From Nocardia cyriacigeorgica (GTDB taxonomy: Bacteria; Actinomycetota; Actinomycetes; Mycobacteriales; Mycobacteriaceae): 64,000 nt of DNA. Positions 59,125-64,000 of the stretch are shown here, piece by piece; position 1 is the stretch's first letter, and each line of letters opens with the position of its first letter. The notes below the pieces were generated by a model, which worked only from the letters and a program-made list of their open reading frames with translations, was not told the DNA's origin and made no database searches. Location of the stretch: contig NZ_VBUT01000003.1 of the NCBI RefSeq assembly GCF_005863245.1, positions 124,001 to 188,000 of the forward strand, in the 5' to 3' direction. Both the position numbers and the translations under genes were made by a program.

Positions 59125-59804
59125 CCACTGCGGCAACGGAGACCACGATCGCGGTACTGGTGGTCGACGACCAGGAGTTGGTGCGCGGTGGTCTGCGCCG
59201 GATCCTGCGCCGCCGCGACGGTTTCCTCATCACCGAATGCGCTGACGGCGACGAGGTCGTTCCTGCCATCTCGGCCGAACCTCCCGACGTCATCCTGATG
59301 GATCTGCGGATGAAGCGGGTCGGCGGCATCGAGGCCACCCGGCTGGTCCGCATGCGCCCCGACGCACCGCCGGTGCTGGTACTGACGACCTTCGACGACG
59401 ATCAACTGCTGTCCGGGGCGCTGCGCGCCGGTGCGGCCGGATTCATCCTCAAGGATTCCCCGGCCGAAGATCTCATCCGCGCCGTGCGCACCGTGGCCGG
59501 CGGCGGCGCCTGGCTCGACCCGGCGGTGACCGGCCGGGTGCTATCGGCCTACCGCACGGTGCGCCCGGCGACACCGACCGATGCCAGGCTGGCCGAGCTG
59601 ACCGCCCGCGAGTACGAAGTCCTCGAGCTCATCGGCCGCGGCCGAGTCAACTCCGAAATCGCACGTGAACTCGGCATCTCCGAGGTCACCGTGAAAAGCC
59701 ATGTCGGACACATATTCGGCAAGCTGGATCTGCGCGACCGGGCCGCCGCGATCGTGTTCGCGTTTGACCACGGGGTGGTCTCACCAGGACAATCCACTGT
59801 CTGA
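59121..59804 (+). CDS. NarL/LuxR-type response regulator
   Basis: A 227-residue regulator, translationally coupled to the preceding histidine kinase (GTG 59121 overlaps TGA). The receiver (about 10-125) has VVDDQELVRGG, the phosphoacceptor in VILMDLRMKRVGG, LTTFDDD and ILKDSPAED. The LuxR domain (LTAREYEVLELIGRGRVNSEIARELGI, then VKSHVGHIFGKLDLRDR) is C-terminal. It would control genes in response to the cognate kinase, and the ABC exporter alongside is a candidate target. Confidence 0.95.
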   Translation: MTTAATETTIAVLVVDDQELVRGGLRRILRRRDGFLITECADGDEVVPAISAEPPDVILMDLRMKRVGGIEATRLVRMRPDAPPVLVLTTFDDDQLLSGALRAGAAGFILKDSPAEDLIRAVRTVAGGGAWLDPAVTGRVLSAYRTVRPATPTDARLAELTAREYEVLELIGRGRVNSEIARELGISEVTVKSHVGHIFGKLDLRDRAAAIVFAFDHGVVSPGQSTV

Positions 59805-59879
59805 CGGGCAGGTTCGGCGTCCAGACCGCACGGTCGCAGGCGGCCGCGACCAGCGCCCGGGAGTGGAGGATTGACACCG

Positions 59880-62132
59880 GTGGTGGCACCTGGGTCCGAC
59901 GTGGGAAAACGGTTCGGGCCGTACGAGTTGCGGTCGTTGCTGGGCAAGGGGGGTATGGGTGAGGTCTACGAGGCCTACGACACGGTCAAGGACCGGGTAG
60001 TCGCGCTCAAACTGCTCTCCGACGAGCTGGCCCAGGATCCGGAGTACCAGGTCCGGTTCCGGCGCGAATCGCAGGCCGCGGCGCGGCTGGCCGAACCGCA
60101 CATCATCCCCATTCACGACTGGGGCGTGATCGACGGCAGGCTGTTCATCGACATGCGGCTGGTGCCGGGCTCGGATCTGCGCACCATCCTGCAGACCAGC
60201 GGCGCGCTGAGCCCGCATCGCGCGGTGTCGGTCATCGAGCAGATCGCCGCCGCCCTCGACGCCGCGCACGCCGACGGGCTCGTGCACCGCGACGTCAAAC
60301 CCGCCAACATCCTGGTCACCGAGGCCGGCTTCGCCTACCTCGCCGATTTCGGCATCGCCCACACCGAAGGCGACAGCGCCATCACCATGGTCGGCGTCGC
60401 CATCGGTTCCTACACCTACATGGCCCCGGAACGATTCGACATCGGCCCGGTCACCAGCCGCGCCGATATCTATTCGCTGGCCTGCGTGCTGCACGAATGC
60501 CTCACCGGCGCCTCGCCGTTCCCGGCGGCCAGCATGAGCGTGCTGATCCGATCGCATCTGGCCGAACCACCTCCCCGCCCGAGCGTGCAACGTCCGGGCG
60601 TGCCCGCCGCACTGGACGCGGTGATCGCGCGCGGCATGGCCAAGGACCCGAACGATCGGTTCCCCACCGCGACCGAACTCGCTCGCGCCGCGCGGGCCGC
60701 GCTGCCTGCCGCGGCCGGTGCGCCTGCCGCCGGATCGGCTCCCGCGACAGGCGGTTTCGCGAGGTTGGTGGTGCGCCCTCCGGACCCGTCGCGGACCGGT
60801 GAGCTCAGCGCGGTGGCACCGGAGTCGACCGGCGAAGTGTCGTTGCCCGTCATCCGCCCGAGCGGACCGACCGAGGTGAGCCCCACCGAAACCCAGTTCA
60901 CCCTGCCGACCCAGGAGATCGGGGTGGCGCCGGGAACCGGCCCGGTGCCGCAGGTGCGCCCGTTCCCCGACGCACACCTGTACGAGGGCGCGCAACTGCA
61001 TCCCGCGGTCGATCCCGCCGCGCGAGCGGATATGAACGACTATGCGAGCCCGGCCGCCCCCACCCTGCTCGGCGGGCTCGCCGCCGCGGCATCCACCGGC
61101 GCCGGCGACGAGTCGGGTGCCGGAATGCGCGGCCGCGGCGGCAGCGATGCGCCATATCCGCCCAGTGAGACGACGCGCGTCTACGGCGCCGCCGAATCCG
61201 CGCCCACCGCCCGCCATCCTGGCGCAGGCGACTACCGTGACGAACCCGATCGCGGTGGCTATCCGGCAGATCGTGAGACCCGCGTCTTCGGTGCCGGTGG
61301 CTTCGGTACCGGCCCTGACGACGATCGCCCGGACGACCGGCCCTCGGGCGGCTACCCCGCCGATCAGGAAACCCGAATCTACGGCGCACCCGTGGAACCG
61401 GCTCCCGGTTACGGATCGTCGCCGGGCTACCCCCAGCCCGCCGGCTACGGCGCACCTCCGCCTCCGTCGTACGGCGAGCCCGCCGGATACGGGACGCCCG
61501 ATCGACCTGCCGGCGGCGGCTACGGCGAGGAATACGCCGCCGACCAGGGTGGCTACCCACCCGGCGGCTACCCGCCCGCCGGATACCAGCCCGATCCCTA
61601 CGCACCCGACCCCTACGCGCACGACCCGTACGCACCACAGGGCCGCCGCCGTTCCGTGGTGCTGCCGATCGTGATCGGCGTGCTGGTGGTCGCCGTCATC
61701 GCCATCGGCGCCGTGGTCGGCCTGCAGATGTTCGGCTCCGATGACTCCGAATCGACCACCGCGCAGACCACCGCCGCCGCGCCCACGTCGGCAGCGGCGC
61801 GCACCGGCGGTGCCACGGGCTCGGCCAGGACCTCGACCACCTCGGCCCGGCCGACACCGATCGCGCTGCCACCGGGCGCCCGTCCATGCGGTCCGCCGCA
61901 GACGGTCGCCTTCGCCAATGCCGCGGCAGGCACCCAGGTGACCAGCTGCGAGTTCGCCGAGGAGGTCCGCAAGGCCTACGCCGCGGCAGCCGGCGGCGGA
62001 CGCGGTAGCGCGCCCGCGTCGGTCGTCGCCGCCAGCCCTATCACCGGCCGGACCTACACCATGAGCTGTTCGGAGCAGGATCGGCTCGTCACTTGCACCG
62101 GCGGGGACAACGCCGTGGTGTACGTGTACTGA
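59880..62132 (+). CDS. Receptor-type Ser/Thr protein kinase (second type)
   Basis: A 750-residue kinase. Kinase domain 12-275: GKGGMG (22-27), K44, D138 (VHRDVKPAN), DFG (156-158) and SYTYMAPERF in place of the usual APE region. A long linker (about 280-585) is rich in Pro, Tyr, Gly and Asp, with repeated GGYPADxETRxxG and YxPDPYA-like units. One membrane helix (about 590-612) precedes a 138-residue extracellular domain with three or more cysteines (ARPCGPP, TSCEF, MSCSEQ), a possible disulfide fold. GTG 59880 was preferred, 9 bases after GGAGGA; TTG 59871 is the alternative. It is not closely related to the other two kinases. Confidence 0.92.
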   Translation: MVAPGSDVGKRFGPYELRSLLGKGGMGEVYEAYDTVKDRVVALKLLSDELAQDPEYQVRFRRESQAAARLAEPHIIPIHDWGVIDGRLFIDMRLVPGSDLRTILQTSGALSPHRAVSVIEQIAAALDAAHADGLVHRDVKPANILVTEAGFAYLADFGIAHTEGDSAITMVGVAIGSYTYMAPERFDIGPVTSRADIYSLACVLHECLTGASPFPAASMSVLIRSHLAEPPPRPSVQRPGVPAALDAVIARGMAKDPNDRFPTATELARAARAALPAAAGAPAAGSAPATGGFARLVVRPPDPSRTGELSAVAPESTGEVSLPVIRPSGPTEVSPTETQFTLPTQEIGVAPGTGPVPQVRPFPDAHLYEGAQLHPAVDPAARADMNDYASPAAPTLLGGLAAAASTGAGDESGAGMRGRGGSDAPYPPSETTRVYGAAESAPTARHPGAGDYRDEPDRGGYPADRETRVFGAGGFGTGPDDDRPDDRPSGGYPADQETRIYGAPVEPAPGYGSSPGYPQPAGYGAPPPPSYGEPAGYGTPDRPAGGGYGEEYAADQGGYPPGGYPPAGYQPDPYAPDPYAHDPYAPQGRRRSVVLPIVIGVLVVAVIAIGAVVGLQMFGSDDSESTTAQTTAAAPTSAAARTGGATGSARTSTTSARPTPIALPPGARPCGPPQTVAFANAAAGTQVTSCEFAEEVRKAYAAAAGGGRGSAPASVVAASPITGRTYTMSCSEQDRLVTCTGGDNAVVYVY

Positions 62133-62222
62133 GGTCAGGCGAATCCGGTCGATTGTCCAGCAGTCGCGACGGCGAGATCGGTTGTGCGTAACCGGGTTCG
62201 GTCGCGAGCCATCGGGTATTCT

Positions 62223-62272
62223 CGGCGCCCCGGGCCGTTGCCGCAGCAACGCAACAGGCGGCCCGGGCGCCG
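62223..62272 (+). terminator. Long G/C hairpin after the kinase gene
   Basis: Arms of 14 bp (62223-62237 with a single extra C, and 62259-62272) can form a very stable stem with a 21-base loop that contains a small TTGC/GCAA hairpin. It lies 91 bases after the kinase stop and before the lipoprotein gene. A terminator is most likely, but it could be a leader structure. Confidence 0.5.
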
Positions 62273-62332
62273 GACGAGTACGGTTTTCGGATGCTGCACC
62301 GACACCGAGACCGGGGGGAGATCGCAACCAGA

Positions 62333-63247
62333 ATGTGTCGAAACATGCCAACTGAACAAGCGGGACGCTTCCCGAAGATGCGACAGCGGACGGCCCTGGT
62401 CGTCGCCGTGCTGACCGCGCTACTGGTGGTCTCGTGCGGCAGCGAGACCGAGCCCGAGACCCCGGCCATGCCGAGTGTCACCGAGGCTGCGGCCAAGGCC
62501 GAGCACGAGGGCCTGTCGATCGTCGTCCCCGGGACGCTGGCCGCCGACATCGCCGAGCTGAGCAAGAGCCAGCAGGGGCGGCTCGGCCTGGCGATCATGC
62601 CGGTCGGCGGGGAAAAGCTGGTGACCTTCGGTGATTGGACCACCGGTCCGGCGTGGTCGACGATGAAGGTGCCGTTGGCCATTGCCGCGCTGCGCAAGAG
62701 CCAGGGCAGCCCGTCGTATTCGACGACCGCCGCCATCACCGCCTCCGACAACTCCGCGGCCGACGCGCTGTGGCAGTCGCTGGGCACCCCGCAGGAGGCG
62801 GCGCAGGCGGTGCAGTCGGTGTTGCGCGAGGGCGGTGACGCGGTCACCACCGTTCCCGCCACCAAGGCCAGGGCGGAGTTCTCGGCCTTCGGCCAGGCCG
62901 AATGGGCACTGGCCGATCAGGTGCGCTTCGCCTCGCGGCTGCCGTGCCTGCCGGACTCGGCGGAGGTCGTCGCCTTGATGGGACAGATCATTCCGAATCA
63001 CCAGTGGGGGCTGGGTTCGGTCTTCGAGACCGCCGATTTCAAGGGCGGCTGGGGCCCCGATGCCGAAGGCGCCTATCTGGTGCGCCAATTCGGCCTGGTC
63101 CCGGCGGCGGGCGGGCAGATCGCGGTCGCGTTCGCCGCCCAGCCCGCGTCGGGCAACTTCTCCGACGGGATGACCATGCTGAACAAGATGGCGACGTTGA
63201 TTTCGCAGCATCTGCGCGAACTCAGCGGCGGGCAGTGCCCGGCCTGA
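62333..63247 (+). CDS. Lipoprotein with class A beta-lactamase-like serine hydrolase fold
   Basis: An exported lipoprotein of about 304 residues. The segment [20 protein letters not shown] is a lipoprotein signal with the lipidated cysteine after VVS. The three landmarks of the beta-lactamase/DD-peptidase fold are present in order: STMK (SxxK, near residue 115), SDNSAAD (SDN loop) and KGGWGPD (KTG-like, KGG). An omega-loop glutamate is not obvious, so beta-lactam hydrolysis is uncertain. It could act on peptidoglycan or be inactive. Starts at 62345 or 62378 are also possible; 62333 follows GGGGGGAG by 12 bases. Confidence 0.78.
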   Translation: MCRNMPTEQAGRFPKMRQRTALVVAVLTALLVVSCGSETEPETPAMPSVTEAAAKAEHEGLSIVVPGTLAADIAELSKSQQGRLGLAIMPVGGEKLVTFGDWTTGPAWSTMKVPLAIAALRKSQGSPSYSTTAAITASDNSAADALWQSLGTPQEAAQAVQSVLREGGDAVTTVPATKARAEFSAFGQAEWALADQVRFASRLPCLPDSAEVVALMGQIIPNHQWGLGSVFETADFKGGWGPDAEGAYLVRQFGLVPAAGGQIAVAFAAQPASGNFSDGMTMLNKMATLISQHLRELSGGQCPA

Positions 63248-63323
63248 GTCCGGCGGTCACTGTTACTCATCGTTCACGGGGGCGGGGCTCCATCGAGGCC
63301 CGATGCGAGGCAAGATAGCGGCC

Positions 63324-64000
63324 ATGCGCATCGGAGTCTTGACCGGAGGCGGAGACTGCCCAGGGCTGAATGCTGTGATCCGCGCCGTCGTACGCACCGC
63401 GAACGGGCGTTACGGTGACGCGATCGTCGGTTTCCAGGACGGCTGGCGCGGCCTACTCGAGGATCGCAAGATCCAGATCTTGAACGACGACCGAACCGAC
63501 CGGCTGCTCAACAAGGGCGGCACCATGCTCGGAACCGCACGCACCAATCCCGACGTGCTGCGCGACGGGCTCGGCCGGATCCAGCAGACCCTCGACGACA
63601 ACGGCATCGAGGCCCTCATCCCGATCGGCGGCGAAGGCACCCTCACCGCGGCCAGCTGGCTGTCCGACGAGGGTGTGCCGGTCGTCGGCGTGCCCAAAAC
63701 CATCGATAACGACATCGACTGCACCGACGTCACATTCGGCCACGACACCGCGCTGGCCATCGCCACCGAGGCGATCGACCGGTTGCACACCACCGCGGAA
63801 TCGCATCAGCGGGTCATGCTGGTCGAGGTCATGGGCAGGCACGCGGGCTGGATCGCGATCCACGCCGGCATGGCCGCGGGCGCACACCTCACGCTCGTAC
63901 CGGAGGTTCCGTTCGACGTGCAGCAGGTGTGCGCGATGATCAAGCGCCGTTTCCAGCGCGGCGACAAGCATTTCATCTGTGTGGTGGCCGAAGGATCGCA
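63324..64000 (+). CDS. pfkA: 6-phosphofructokinase (partial, runs off the right edge)
   Basis: The first 225 residues of phosphofructokinase, which phosphorylates fructose 6-phosphate in glycolysis. The nucleotide site is [15 protein letters not shown] (about 6-20), followed by [20 protein letters not shown] (the GGxGT loop), the catalytic segment PKTIDNDID and [10 protein letters not shown]. The GGEGT form and the TIDND motif match the actinobacterial ATP/PPi-PFK group. The ATG at 63324 gives the conserved MRIGVLTGG start. The C-terminal third lies beyond the window. Confidence 0.96.
   Translation, partial: MRIGVLTGGGDCPGLNAVIRAVVRTANGRYGDAIVGFQDGWRGLLEDRKIQILNDDRTDRLLNKGGTMLGTARTNPDVLRDGLGRIQQTLDDNGIEALIPIGGEGTLTAASWLSDEGVPVVGVPKTIDNDIDCTDVTFGHDTALAIATEAIDRLHTTAESHQRVMLVEVMGRHAGWIAIHAGMAAGAHLTLVPEVPFDVQQVCAMIKRRFQRGDKHFICVVAEGS

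Noticed and set aside
59781..62351. An 856-codon minus-strand frame opposite the third kinase
   Set aside because: The plus strand has a complete kinase domain, membrane helix and extracellular domain; the antisense frame has none.

Overview
The window is GC-rich DNA from a mycolic-acid actinobacterium, most likely a Nocardia or a close relative. Codon third positions are strongly G/C. Much of the gene order also matches, from memory, the Mycobacterium tuberculosis block Rv3044 to Rv3010c: fecB, ctaD, serB2, ABC ATPase, Nudix, enoyl-CoA hydratase, two methyltransferases, acetyltransferase, beta-propeller protein, the methylglucose lipopolysaccharide (MGLP) genes, etfBA, two acyltransferases, cysteine desulfurase, mnmA, a MetE-like protein, ligA, an ACT protein, gatC, gatA and pfkA. 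These assignments come from motif and sequence recognition by eye, without database searches.

Positions 1-2938 (minus strand) hold the start of a condensation-domain NRPS that runs off the left edge, a small adenylation-domain stub and the FecB-like lipoprotein. Positions 3294-12091 (plus) are a conserved housekeeping run: cytochrome oxidase subunit I, phosphoserine phosphatase, a Pth2-type protein, ABC ATPase, Nudix, enoyl-CoA hydratase and two methyltransferases. Positions 12217-18700 carry a DUF1697 gene, a divergent acetyltransferase/beta-propeller pair and a tightly overlapping minus-strand operon (methyltransferase, GH57 branching enzyme, GT4 glycosyltransferase) of the MGLP type. Positions 18901-20679 are etfB-etfA, closed by a strong hairpin terminator.

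Positions 20762-30174 are more accessory: Uma2 nuclease, Ser/Thr kinase, an aminoglycoside-phosphotransferase remnant, a LysR regulator divergent from an NDH-2, an OlsB/OlsA-like acyltransferase pair, a TetR/old-yellow-enzyme operon and a secreted His-rich protein. Positions 30404-36130 return to housekeeping functions: cysteine desulfurase, tRNA thiolase, MetE-like protein and DNA ligase A. They are followed by an MFS exporter with a duplicated 3' remnant, peptide deformylase divergent from a PadR regulator, a flavoprotein, an orphan AAA ATPase, a GNAT protein, an ACT protein and gatCA.

Between gatA and pfkA, adjacent in M. tuberculosis, lies about 17.5 kb rich in surface and signalling genes. 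It holds a SRPBCC protein, a membrane alpha/beta hydrolase, a phospholipase A2 with a 29-bp tandem repeat beside it, two histidine-kinase/response-regulator pairs, two receptor-type Ser/Thr kinases, a MacB/FtsX-type ABC exporter and a beta-lactamase-fold lipoprotein. The window ends inside pfkA.

Several intergenic inverted repeats look like operators (LysR, TetR, PadR and an etfB-upstream palindrome). I saw no tRNA, rRNA, insertion sequence, CRISPR array or phage. No clearly new multi-gene system stood out. The best leads are the adenylation-domain stub, the 29-bp tandem repeat, the secreted His-rich protein and the signalling cluster.
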